A program made the position numbers and the translations under genes. The notes under the pieces are model-generated. The model was not told where the DNA came from, did no database searches, and was given only the letters and a program-made list of their open reading frames with translations. DNA of 12,631 bases. It comes from Hypholoma sublateritium FD-334 SS-4 (taxonomy: Eukaryota; Basidiomycota; Agaricomycetes; Agaricales; Strophariaceae). Shown piece by piece: positions 7,201 to 12,631 of the stretch (the stretch's first letter is position 1; every line of letters starts with the position of its first letter). The DNA lies in the NCBI GenBank assembly GCA_000827495.1, contig KN817555.1, positions 22,673-35,303 on the forward strand, written 5' to 3'.

Positions 7201-9129
7201 GACCCATTATCAAGGTTATCAAGAATTCCGCTGCATAATTCTCCGTTAGCAGATAACATCACTTCGATCTCGCACGACGAGGAGAAAAGAGACATAGCCC
7301 AAGCAGCAGAAGACAAGGGATCACACGCACGAGCAAAGAAAGCCGCTTTCGCTGTATGGTGGTGGGAGGACTTAGTGGATAAAGAAGCGCTAGCTATAAT
7401 GACCAGGAGACAAGCCAAAGTTATGGCGCCGTCGAATCCATCACAAGAAAAGAAACAGTCAGATAAAGCCGAAACAAGTGAGGAAGCAGAAGTCGCGGAC
7501 GATCTGCCCTTTCCGAACAATGACCATTGGACCTACCCGGTGGATTTCGAAAAACCTGTGCTGGATCCAGATGACGAATGGGACTCACGGTCTCATTTGC
7601 TAATCTCCATGGAGGAATCATTACTACAGCAGTTCAGAGAAGGCTACGTTCTCGATCCGTACTTCAAGGATAAATATGTCGATGAAGTCCCAAATCCACA
7701 GGCGGTCATAACTCCTTCACACTTCAGAAAATCCGCGGAAGGACTGCTCTACTTCGTGGACGCGGATTGGAATGCCCGACTTTGCGTACCGAAATCTCAA
7801 GTCGGATACGTCCTCAGTTGGATACACGATGAACCATTCGAAAGCGCGCACGCCGGGCTTAAGCGTTTTGACTCACGTTTGCGCGAATTATTCTTCTGGC
7901 CGAACATGCTACAGGACTCAAAAAACTTCTGCGACAGCTGTGACGTATGCCAGAAAATCAAAGCGGATCACCGCAAGAAAATGGGAGCCTTGAGACCTGC
8001 TCATATTCCTCATCGTCCTTTCTCTACGGTATCTCTGGATCTCATTACTGGATTACCTCCCTCCGGACAAGAAAAGTTTACCGCGGTGTTAGTAATAGTT
8101 GACAAACTTACTAAGTTTGCAATCATTCTACCTACGTACAATGAACTGGACCGAGAAGGATTCGCCAAAGCCTTCGTAGAGAAGGTCGCCAATATTTTCG
8201 GCTTGCCAGATCGCATCATCGCGGACAGAGACAAAAGATGGGCTACCGACTTTTGGAAAGCTGTCGTCGCCTGCTATGGAAGTCGGATGACGTTGTCCTC
8301 TTCCCATCACCCGCAGACGGATGGTCAAACCGAAATCTTGAACGCTACAATAGAGCAAATGCTTCGCGCCTATGTGTCGAAAAATAGAGAATCGTGGTCT
8401 GTATGGCTCAGTGTGCTCGCTTTCGCTTACAATTCAGCCGTGCACTCGTCAACGTCGTACACGCCTAACTTTCTACTCTTCGGCTATAATCCCAGACTAT
8501 CCACCAGTGCGATCTCAAAGGAAATTGATCCAGCGGCTCGCCCGTTTCTCCCAAGTCAGAAAGCGGAAGATTTCGTGAACATTCTAGAGGAAAAACGACA
8601 ACTGGCGAGAGACGCGTTAGCTTTGGCACAAGAAAAGCAAGCTAAAGCCTACAACAAGAACCGTCGCCCCGTAGAACCGATTGAGGTTGGCGACTTGGTG
8701 TTAGTAAACCCACACACCTTGAAGCTTGTAGAAACGGAAGGAACGGGGAAGAAGTTGGTTCAAAGATCGATAGGACCGTTCGAAGTCCTGGAGAAAGTCA
8801 ATCCAGTGGTATTTCGTCTGAGATTACCGGATAGCTATCCCATGCACCCGGTATTCAACATAGCGCACCTCCGCAAGTACAAAAGCTCCACGGACGAGTT
8901 TGGACCTCGCGTAAAACTACCAGAGACCAGGGAGTTTTTAGCGTCGCCTGAATACGAAGTAGAAGCTATCATAGGACATCGTTTGTTAGGCCGAAAACAC
9001 GGGAACCGCCGTCAATATCGAGTACGATGGGTCGGATATGGGCCAGCTGAAGACTCGTGGATTTCCGAATACGATCTGCGAAACGCTCCAGAGCTGAAGC
9101 GCGAGTACTTACGCCTGCATAATCTGTAG
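1075..9129 (+). CDS. gag-pol: Gag-Pol polyprotein (2684 aa, single frame)
   Basis: One uninterrupted frame encodes all structural and enzymatic proteins needed to package the RNA, copy it to DNA and integrate it. Domain order by residue: disordered Pro/Ser/Lys-rich 1-240; unrecognised helical domain about 243-445; Pro-rich linker with Gly and Pro runs at 725-745; capsid-like region 755-942; CCHC knuckle 1038-1051; protease with DSGA at 1224; RT with YIDD at 1730-1733; RNase H 1872-2046; integrase 2236-2500; GPF module at 2567; chromodomain 2626-2681. All catalytic residues I looked for are present. The start ATG has A at -3 and is the first in-frame ATG after TAA at 1027. There is no slippery site or stop between gag and pol, so Gag excess, if needed, must arise after translation. 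Mature boundaries are unknown. Confidence 0.97.
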   Translation: MPAKKANVDGASGLPPTKQSPPTKPPPKPRTTSNSMQAAFDFADSQRKQAAKDEALRRSFAMVTSSPALPKSFAPPTPVESPTPESPTRGRRTSLEEILDPEAPQGRPRSHTPGRPILDDAIPAGPSNPAVAKRNASPLPKPKATPVKTASPGPSKINSPVTSRDASPAPNWRKSAKKVVTPAPAPRKTTENEEAKIAPVSGHASKPTSQGEASISGAEQFLSATSGKSVQFPTKRNMLAYEKPLFAGIPELEELHIYDEPLRQAVERCHVPWDPYGNEVNPLIELGANEGLLPGRPAEETLLIRDIVVRWTKPDLDCTWDNLQEAAENLETHVLTDADFRVYKKDEHRYYSMRIQIEETAKIVIALSQVLQGLSDYFFAEGTRSFSLDPYYKFTKLLAWHNNLDEMKATWIVLMKRVRLAVKHIKRYFNKLRAVLSDLGDAYSDSSYNSTTPTEQEAVARASPRTALKAYLTRDDYAAEFVGRNDVLRANVLTNLETSESLLFSTKPYVARARVVPTDSDPEIKAERLEYIQDRLSGTKGVQVSDSISAYMARKQTSSSTNPTAAPPEPKQVGFAPQAIPVPPSASYIQPSHPVSVIPGMGYTPGVINLNEGTGYAGGPYVTPTPRPTETPIREVAQTPRLNHWTSYSFSRPNAPPQREESSGRRPDSPGSSPHGSNKGFPEDGNRQPPRRPGGDPPPSPRGGPPDPPPDPLAWSPYGWYRRQGGGGGDDGGGGGGPPPPPPPPGTYPPNFFPYMMPDTDWQMNNKINSTQLPEWDGNGDSMIDYLSSVAGYAAMSSKMKTGVGKMAPLRWTGSAKVWWDTISQSDRDYYGQDWTHLVEALRAHFMNPNWLQDRQREFEEMEFRQKGHTEELPVAFFQRRIRFNSFLYPNDQDGPAAVARILRKQPPDWGAHLSSHTAPTLFELQAIAQRMETFLVSSWTLAERHRRSDSRPYHSARRPRSYGRRRAANLARAESESSSEEELSDREVHYGSTRPKAARSPAHPRGKDNFPHGKTINGYTFDRRDDVVSSRPPNGNCFICESPKHVFRDCPHHGRFTALRDANLIDTTIDPIAEDAANREYIESIMQSNSPSTYSDDPSSSEGFKIAMNVEAHEESEAREPSREEETHRNARRRRSIESKKASKPPIVGASNLPRAIRRKRSVNKVFPQDGVLREGTNEAKPIVAAVKMKELPEGLGSLGAQALTIKAKLHTIDSKEFEVRLDSGANITLMSEEFYDSISGLPQLKEGLRMKLYHLTGNAKVLGYMRTTLFVEATDGSIISFELEAYVVRGMRVPLLIGEDFQTSYEIGLDRRADGRTEVKIGRYSPKLIEASSSRNVDLGFEIRQSFTSQSFVRAKALRRARAKKLPDGKNIPVLAATDLKILPATVHNLKVTAPFGNKKEWIVEKLLIGTESTEILAAPTTWINSSYPYIPIANPGSRPLYIRKGEVVGHLIDSDTLDKQTESTSPRMVAAADALRTIIEGTLKDKDLATAHSFTPTEDDLLQEDENWGPKTAAVGTEEALGDVAELVNLGPDIPEDVRHRLEAILRKNELAFGVNGRLGQVEAKVHVPLQPGAQPISLPMYGASPAKREVIDKQINSWFEAGVIEASNSPWGFPVVVVYRNGKPRLVIDYRKLNAQTIPDEFPIPRQSEIIQALSGSQVISSFDALAGFTQLEMADEDKEKTAFRCHSGLWQFKRMPFGLRNGPSIFQRVMQNILAPFLWIFALVYIDDIVVFSKDWDSHLKHLDAVLSAIASAGITLSPAKCFVGYSSILLLGQKVSHLGLSTHKEKVAAIMELERPRNVTDLQKFLGMVVYFSQYIPFYSFIAAPLFALLRKGAKWHWLAEHETAWLRAKEALAAAPVLGHPIQGKPYRLYTDASDYALGASLQQVQPIRVGDLKGTPMYDRLQRAWEVQGPVPCLITILLREINELEIPDVWGDSLDETEVHVERVIAYWSRTLKSAERNYSATEREALGAKEALVKFQPFVEGEQIILITDHAALQWARVYENANRRLAAWGAVFAAYPKLRIVHRPGRIHSNVDPLSRLSRIPLHNSPLADNITSISHDEEKRDIAQAAEDKGSHARAKKAAFAVWWWEDLVDKEALAIMTRRQAKVMAPSNPSQEKKQSDKAETSEEAEVADDLPFPNNDHWTYPVDFEKPVLDPDDEWDSRSHLLISMEESLLQQFREGYVLDPYFKDKYVDEVPNPQAVITPSHFRKSAEGLLYFVDADWNARLCVPKSQVGYVLSWIHDEPFESAHAGLKRFDSRLRELFFWPNMLQDSKNFCDSCDVCQKIKADHRKKMGALRPAHIPHRPFSTVSLDLITGLPPSGQEKFTAVLVIVDKLTKFAIILPTYNELDREGFAKAFVEKVANIFGLPDRIIADRDKRWATDFWKAVVACYGSRMTLSSSHHPQTDGQTEILNATIEQMLRAYVSKNRESWSVWLSVLAFAYNSAVHSSTSYTPNFLLFGYNPRLSTSAISKEIDPAARPFLPSQKAEDFVNILEEKRQLARDALALAQEKQAKAYNKNRRPVEPIEVGDLVLVNPHTLKLVETEGTGKKLVQRSIGPFEVLEKVNPVVFRLRLPDSYPMHPVFNIAHLRKYKSSTDEFGPRVKLPETREFLASPEYEVEAIIGHRLLGRKHGNRRQYRVRWVGYGPAEDSWISEYDLRNAPELKREYLRLHNL
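4681..5040 (+). other. pro: Aspartic protease domain
   Basis: Residues about 1203-1322 form a retropepsin-like half that dimerises to cleave the polyprotein. The active-site triad DSG is at 1224-1226, embedded in VRLDSGANITLMS, with hydrophobic residues before the Asp as in the family. The second family hallmark, a hydrophobic-hydrophobic-Gly after a strand, is LLIGEDF around 1297-1303. The following segment (about 1375-1460), ending NPGSRPLYIRKGEVVGHL, is strand-rich and resembles the linker found between protease and RT in many Metaviridae. Its function is not known to me. Confidence 0.88.
5752..6615 (+). other. RT: Reverse transcriptase domain
   Basis: Residues about 1560-1847 copy the element RNA into DNA. 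The first catalytic Asp is D1668 in SSFDALAGFTQL, and the other two are in YIDD (1730-1733). Other blocks follow in order: ASNSPWGFPVV, RLVIDYRKLN, TAFRCHSGLWQFKRMPFGLRNGPSIFQ split by short linkers, and FLGMVVYFSQYIP near the thumb. The variants FDALAGF and RNGPSIFQ replace the commoner IDLRSGYHQ and TNAPATFQ; I associate them, from memory, with basidiomycete elements. No block is broken. Confidence 0.95.
6688..7212 (+). other. RH: RNase H domain with an internal insertion
   Basis: This domain degrades the RNA strand after copying. Catalytic acidic residues are visible: D1879 in YTDAS, E1972/E1974 in ATEREALG, D1999 in ITDHAAL and D2043 in SNVDPLSR. Between the first strand pair (ending LQQV, 1892) and the next strand (VIAYWSRTL, 1953) there are about 60 extra residues, mostly charged and amphipathic. 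In most Ty3/Gypsy RNase H domains these strands are almost adjacent. The rest follows the family closely, so the enzyme is probably active. Confidence 0.9.
7780..8574 (+). other. IN: Integrase (HHCC zinc domain and DD35E core)
   Basis: Inserts the DNA copy into the host chromosome. The N-terminal zinc-binding set is H2251, H2259, C2289 and C2292 (CDVC); a further Cys lies at 2286. The catalytic core has D2322 in SLDLITGLP, D2384 in IADRDKRW and E2420 in HHPQTDGQTE, with 35 residues between the last two (DD35E). Residues 2560-2612 carry the GPF module (G2567, P2568, F2569) followed by HPVFNIAHLRKY, typical of chromovirus integrases. Residues 2050-2235 ahead of the zinc domain are charged and mostly not assignable. 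Confidence 0.95.
8950..9117 (+). other. C-terminal chromodomain
   Basis: Residues about 2626-2681 read YEVEAIIGHR, then a short loop, then RVRWVGYGPAEDSW and a C-terminal helix. Aromatic residues Y2627, W2652 and Y2655 sit where the methyl-lysine cage lies in HP1-like chromodomains; W2662 is also conserved in the family. In chromoviruses this domain steers integration towards chromatin carrying particular histone marks, commonly heterochromatin. The domain ends four residues before the stop codon, so nothing follows it. Confidence 0.9.
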
Positions 9130-9322
9130 AGAATTCCTGCGTAGATAATTATAGAATTAATGCACGTGACGATTATCGATATATCGATTAATGCTCGCTG
9201 GCTCTCCTTGTCATCACCCACATCCTCCACCCTCGCGACTAGGTTGATTAATTTCGCCAGTCAAGATTGTTGGTATTACCAAATTCCAGAAGTTGCCCGA
9301 GCGACTCTGAATTGAAGTAAGG
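9130..9322 (+). promoter_or_regulatory. Intergenic region with probable promoter for the second gene
   Basis: The gap is AT-rich in its first half, unlike its surroundings. It holds GCGTAGATA (9139-9147), an E-box CACGTG (9163-9168, within CACGTGAC, the reverse of the LTR's GTCACGTG), ATATAT (9179-9184) inside the perfect 14-base palindrome ATCGATATATCGAT (9175-9188), and TGCTCGCTG (9192-9200). All four occur in this order in the LTR at 40-110. A pyrimidine-rich stretch (about 9200-9237) follows. A separate transcript for the second gene is therefore likely. A spliced subgenomic RNA is an alternative: AG acceptors are present (for example CCAG at 9257-9260), but no convincing donor was found in the leader. 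Confidence 0.5.
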
Positions 9323-12223
9323 ATGATGGATTCAGACCAAGATTACGAGCTCGCCGTATTCCTCGTCCCTCGACTAGCGTCGTTTGCGGGCTACCATGAC
9401 GTGCCTTTAGTCTACGCAGTCATGTTCTTCTTTCTCCCTGCCTTTACGTTGATGACGTATCGCTTCGTACACGTCAAAACTCAGTTCTACGAGTTGTGGT
9501 CCCCGAATTCGCGACAAAAACCCTACTACGCCGGTCTACCTGACCCTAACTTCAAAGCTGGACGACATCTCAAGACTCAACTCCGCCGATGCGACGGACA
9601 CACCGGTCGTTTCGATCCTACCGTTTCACCCCAGCATTTCGTCACTGCCTTTCCGTGGTTTGGTTACATCAGACGCGATTCCGGGAAGGGTCTCCCCGAA
9701 TTTGAGATAGCTGCCAAAGTATGGAAAAGAGCCGGCAGTAAAGGAGGATACTTCACGGAAGATTTCCTCTACAAACTGCGCGTCCGACATGACGCTGTCG
9801 TAAAGGACATGGCTTCCACCTCTGCCATGAGCTTCGTGAACCCTGAAGCATGGGCGGGACGCCCCATCGAAGAGCCGAGGGAAATCTCAACGTTGAACCT
9901 CTACCTGTCTTTCGACGAAGCCACGGACCTATTGGCGGACGCACAGAAAAGCATCAAGTACTTTGACGCTTGGAATCGTTACGCGGAGGCCTCCATACGC
10001 GACTACGAGAACGGTGTAATGCCCATTGATCGAGTTGAAGAAGCGGATGATTCGCTAGTTGGCACTTGGCTGAACGGCGCGGACGAAACAAGCGGAATCG
10101 CTCTGCTACGTCACCGTGTTCCGTGCTTCATCATCGGCCAAGCCACGAGTCCCAGAGACATCCACCGTGCTAAAAATGCCTTGAGGAACTATAATTTCGT
10201 TTCCTCAAGTGATATACTCCGATTGAGCAAGGATACTCACCGCGCGGACCGATTAGTAGCTACGGCGGGAGGACAATTAGATGACCTAACTCGGGATTTG
10301 GGATTAGCGAAGGCCATACCGGCTATGAACATGGAGGATATCGAGCGAGCTTCGTCCACAGCTCAGGGGTATATTGATCCGTATTACACGAATCCCCAAG
10401 TGAAGACGGCGCCTATGGATGCTCGAAGGGACCCGTCTACGCTTAACTCCGTGGATAGTCCAGTGAACCCTCCTGCCGTATGCTCCCCTTCAGCGGGCAA
10501 ATGGTCTTGGTGGCACGAAGGAACTTTGGACGATAGTTCGAACCCTTGCTTGATCAAAGTCGGAGGCAAGAATAAGAATTCCAGCAACGGTTATCGATTC
10601 TTTGACCGAGAGCTTCGCCGCTACCTGGTTTTCGACGAGAAAGTTAATCCGCCGGATAACTATCGGGCGAATGTCGACATATTCGGGCTGCCGGTCCCTA
10701 AAATTCTGTTCATGGAGCGAGAAAATAACAAGGACTTAGCCAAAAGACGCCCCTCCGCGTGGATGTACAAAACCGAAAGGCCTGTAACCAAGGATATCGG
10801 GAGGTTGTACGTTCGAGAGGAAACGGCCGTTATAGTGGAACAGAGAGCTAGCCCAGAGAGGAGTTCTCGCTCTCCTAGCGTGACCTCCCCGACGACGGAG
10901 AAGTCTCCGGTCCCTGTACCCCAAAATACTCGAAGCCGCAGTCGCGAACGTACTCGTCGTTTCTCAAGATCTCCGTCCCCGGAAAGATATGAAGCTCGTT
11001 CTTCGCGCAGGTATTGGAAGCCGAGAGGAGATTACTATAGACCTCGCTACGATGAGAGGGAGCATTCACGAGAATCGCGACATCGAAGCAGATCCGCTAG
11101 TCGAGAGTATAATTCAGCGCGCCGTTACGAAGAGCGAAATGACGACTCGAGGAGGAGAAACTACGAGAACCGATCCATCAGTCCTTCGACAGAGCGCGAC
11201 CGCAATCGATATTCGACGTTGGATATAGAGGAAGACTGGATGGATGTCGACATACCGAATAAAGGCAAAGACAAGGATCCTGCTCCTTGCTCTCCTCGCC
11301 GTAGCCCTTCTCCAAGTCATAACAGCGAGAACCTATCCATGTGCGGTAGCCACCCAAACAGCCCAAATCGCTTATCCACCTCGTATGCCTTGGTTCCGCA
11401 TGCTCCAGCCGTGATCACCACCCAACTACCTAACGGGGGGGAAAACGTTTCGCTAGCTGTGGCCTCCACGTCTTCTGCAATTATTCCGTATATGAAGCGA
11501 CCAAATGAAGAGAGCCTTCAGTCGCTAAACTCCCTCTTCCCAGCGCTAGAGGAAGCACCGATGGATGTCAGGGACGTTATCGCTCGCGGAACCCGAACTA
11601 AATTTCTAGCTATTTGGAATTTCCCCGTGTACTTCCTTTGGAAGCACGTAGTGGAATGGGTTCTCATGGTCCTTGATGACTTGCCGAAGGTTATTCTAGA
11701 GAGAGTTCTTCGAACCAATCAGGACGGCAACCAAGTCTTCTGGTTAAAATTCAACGACGAGGAAAGCGCGACTAGTTTCCGCGGCACGGTCTCCAGACGT
11801 CGCTTGTGGCCTGGGGGGCAATATTGTTACTGCGATTTTATAATCAATTCTGATTATGCAGGCGCCAATGGCCGTTCCTCAGACTTCTGGCAGCCGGAAG
11901 GCCTATCTCACGGTCGTGAACTGGAAGGTGCAGCTTTTAACAATGAGTATTGCTCTATGTCTATATCGGCCCCCTCGCTTCGTCAACGACTCGGTCTACC
12001 GCCTCTCAACACGCCGGCGACTGGAAAACCCTCGAAAGCGGAGCGTCGACGTATGAAAGAAGCCGCTCTTCTCGGAATATCTCTCGAAGAACTCGCCACG
12101 CTACGTCGAAAACCATCTCTCGCATCGCGCCTAGGCCCCTCCGTGGAAAATTCTCGAAGTGTCAACGAACCTTCCGACGAAGACAATCCCCAATTTGTCA
12201 AACGGAGACGTACTCATCTCTAA
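9323..12223 (+). CDS. SR-like/RRM-like accessory protein in the env position (966 aa)
   Basis: I do not recognise this protein as a named family. It starts ATGATG with A at -3. Residues 27-46 are strongly hydrophobic (possible membrane anchor or buried helix). Residues 50-500 look globular and rich in Trp/Tyr, with LVGTWLNGADE at 245-255, a Trp cluster at 394-397 and IFGLPVP at 453-459; these remind me of uncharacterised agaricomycete proteins, but that is unverified. Residues 510-630 form an Arg/Ser domain (RSRSRER, SRSPSPER, RHRSRSASRE) as in SR splicing factors. Residues 760-840 suggest an RRM: LAIWNF (762-767) fits RNP2, and VFWLKF (805-810) fits the end of RNP1 only loosely. The C-terminus is basic (KRRR at 960-963), a possible nuclear signal. 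RNA binding in the nucleus is inferred. There is no clear envelope feature beyond the single hydrophobic segment. Confidence 0.85.
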   Translation: MMDSDQDYELAVFLVPRLASFAGYHDVPLVYAVMFFFLPAFTLMTYRFVHVKTQFYELWSPNSRQKPYYAGLPDPNFKAGRHLKTQLRRCDGHTGRFDPTVSPQHFVTAFPWFGYIRRDSGKGLPEFEIAAKVWKRAGSKGGYFTEDFLYKLRVRHDAVVKDMASTSAMSFVNPEAWAGRPIEEPREISTLNLYLSFDEATDLLADAQKSIKYFDAWNRYAEASIRDYENGVMPIDRVEEADDSLVGTWLNGADETSGIALLRHRVPCFIIGQATSPRDIHRAKNALRNYNFVSSSDILRLSKDTHRADRLVATAGGQLDDLTRDLGLAKAIPAMNMEDIERASSTAQGYIDPYYTNPQVKTAPMDARRDPSTLNSVDSPVNPPAVCSPSAGKWSWWHEGTLDDSSNPCLIKVGGKNKNSSNGYRFFDRELRRYLVFDEKVNPPDNYRANVDIFGLPVPKILFMERENNKDLAKRRPSAWMYKTERPVTKDIGRLYVREETAVIVEQRASPERSSRSPSVTSPTTEKSPVPVPQNTRSRSRERTRRFSRSPSPERYEARSSRRYWKPRGDYYRPRYDEREHSRESRHRSRSASREYNSARRYEERNDDSRRRNYENRSISPSTERDRNRYSTLDIEEDWMDVDIPNKGKDKDPAPCSPRRSPSPSHNSENLSMCGSHPNSPNRLSTSYALVPHAPAVITTQLPNGGENVSLAVASTSSAIIPYMKRPNEESLQSLNSLFPALEEAPMDVRDVIARGTRTKFLAIWNFPVYFLWKHVVEWVLMVLDDLPKVILERVLRTNQDGNQVFWLKFNDEESATSFRGTVSRRRLWPGGQYCYCDFIINSDYAGANGRSSDFWQPEGLSHGRELEGAAFNNEYCSMSISAPSLRQRLGLPPLNTPATGKPSKAERRRMKEAALLGISLEELATLRRKPSLASRLGPSVENSRSVNEPSDEDNPQFVKRRRTHL

Positions 12224-12255
12224 CTGTATGCTATCGACGCTATGGTCCTGCAGCC

Positions 12256-12266
12256 GTGGGGGGCTT
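12256..12266 (+). other. Polypurine-tract-like plus-strand primer site
   Basis: The sequence GTGGGGGGCTT abuts the 3' LTR, where the RNase H-resistant primer for plus-strand DNA must lie. It is a weak tract: six G are followed by CTT rather than by purines up to the LTR edge. No better purine run occurs in the 43 bases between the stop codon of the second gene and the LTR, so this is the best candidate. Confidence 0.5.
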
Positions 12267-12631
12267 TGTGACGCGTAGCCAACAGTAGACGTCGGCGGAA
12301 CCAACGCGTAGATAGATTCTTGCCCAGGTAGTCACGTGTTGATCTTGTTGTCATATATTTGTTGCTCTGCTCGCTGTACATTCGTCACACGTAGACTACA
12401 TAAAATATCATCATCTTTACCCGTCGCCCATACGTCTATGGCCTCCGGGACCCCTCGCTGAGAGGCCCACCTCTAACCTCGCCAGCTGGGTACCTAGCAA
12501 CTGCCCCCCTGTTCAGGGTGACAGAACCTCTGCGCGCAGAGTCACAGCGCTCGACCCGAGGAGGTAGACGCTCGCGTCTCCCCTCACTCCTCCGGCTCAC
12601 TCGAGGCTCGCCGCACACGCACGGCGTCACA
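12267..12631 (+). repeat. 3' long terminal repeat
   Basis: A base-for-base copy of 1-365, beginning TGTGACGC and ending GCGTCACA at the last base of the window. It should supply the RNA 3' end; no canonical AATAAA is present, which is usual for fungi. The promoter motifs of the 5' copy are present here too, so it could drive transcription outwards into flanking host DNA. Confidence 0.97.

Larger units (their letters stand above)
1..12631 (+). mobile_element. Complete Ty3/Gypsy chromovirus LTR retrotransposon with an extra gene
   Basis: The window is bounded by two identical 365-base direct repeats that start TGTGACGC and end GCGTCACA. Between them lie a primer-binding site, a Gag-Pol frame in the Ty3/Gypsy order (protease, RT, RNase H, integrase), a second large frame and a G-rich tract. 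Integrase after RNase H, and a C-terminal chromodomain, place it among chromoviruses. The coding strand is + throughout. Identical LTRs and two intact frames mean recent insertion, because both LTRs are copied from one template and diverge afterwards. No flanking host bases are present, so the target-site duplication is not visible. The length of 12.6 kb is unusually large for a fungal chromovirus. The host is inferred, not shown, to be a basidiomycete. Confidence 0.97.

Noticed and set aside
7098..7520. Minus-strand 140-codon frame within pol
   Set aside because: It lies wholly antisense to the RNase H end and its linker, whose protein sequence is clearly conserved; there is no independent evidence for it.
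9317..9322. GTAAGG as a 5' splice site just before the second gene
   Set aside because: Splicing from here would remove the start of an intact 966-codon frame, and no matching acceptor with a branch site was identified.
11435..11445. Purine run GGGGGGGAAAA in the second gene as the main polypurine tract
   Set aside because: It lies 0.8 kb from the 3' LTR, so it cannot define the LTR edge; it could at most be an extra initiation site.
9323..12223. Second gene as a viral envelope glycoprotein
   Set aside because: There is only one hydrophobic segment, at the N-terminus, and no C-terminal membrane anchor. The Arg/Ser domain, RRM-like region and basic tail point to RNA or nuclear work.

Overview
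The window is one complete LTR retrotransposon of the Ty3/Gypsy (Metaviridae) chromovirus type, running exactly from the first base of the 5' LTR (1-365) to the last base of the 3' LTR (12267-12631). The two LTRs are identical over all 365 bases by my reading, begin TG and end CA, and both long reading frames are open, so the copy is young and probably still competent. No host DNA flanks it, so target-site duplications and the insertion site cannot be seen. The host is most likely a basidiomycete, probably a mushroom-forming agaricomycete. That rests on the flavour of the RT and RNase H motifs (FDALAGFTQL, MPFGLRNGPSIFQ, VERVIAYWSRT), which I recognise from memory as typical of such elements.

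Layout: 5' LTR with promoter; primer-binding site at about 367-380; a 709-base leader (366-1074) with several upstream AUGs and strong potential RNA structures; a single 2684-codon Gag-Pol frame (1075-9129) with no frameshift or stop between gag and pol; a 193-base intergenic gap; a second 966-codon gene (9323-12223) in the position where env sits in Gypsy-type viruses; a short G-rich tract; 3' LTR. At 12.6 kb the element is roughly twice the size of a usual fungal chromovirus. The extra length comes from an oversized Gag (about 1050 residues before and including the zinc knuckle), the long leader and the second gene.

Gag-Pol order: disordered N-terminus, unrecognised helical domain, Gly/Pro tract, retrotransposon capsid region, CCHC knuckle, aspartic protease (DSGA), reverse transcriptase (YIDD), RNase H with an insertion of about 60 residues, HHCC-DD35E integrase, GPF module, chromodomain. 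The second gene is not a recognisable envelope. It has one N-terminal hydrophobic segment, a long unrecognised globular part, an arginine/serine domain like those of SR splicing proteins, an RRM-like fold and a basic C-terminus. This suggests a protein acting on RNA.

The most interesting observations are (1) this SR-like/RRM-like accessory gene; (2) the gap in front of it carries four short motifs in the same order and nearly the same spacing as in the LTR promoter, suggesting its own promoter derived from or convergent with the LTR; and (3) two elaborate inverted-repeat structures in the leader.
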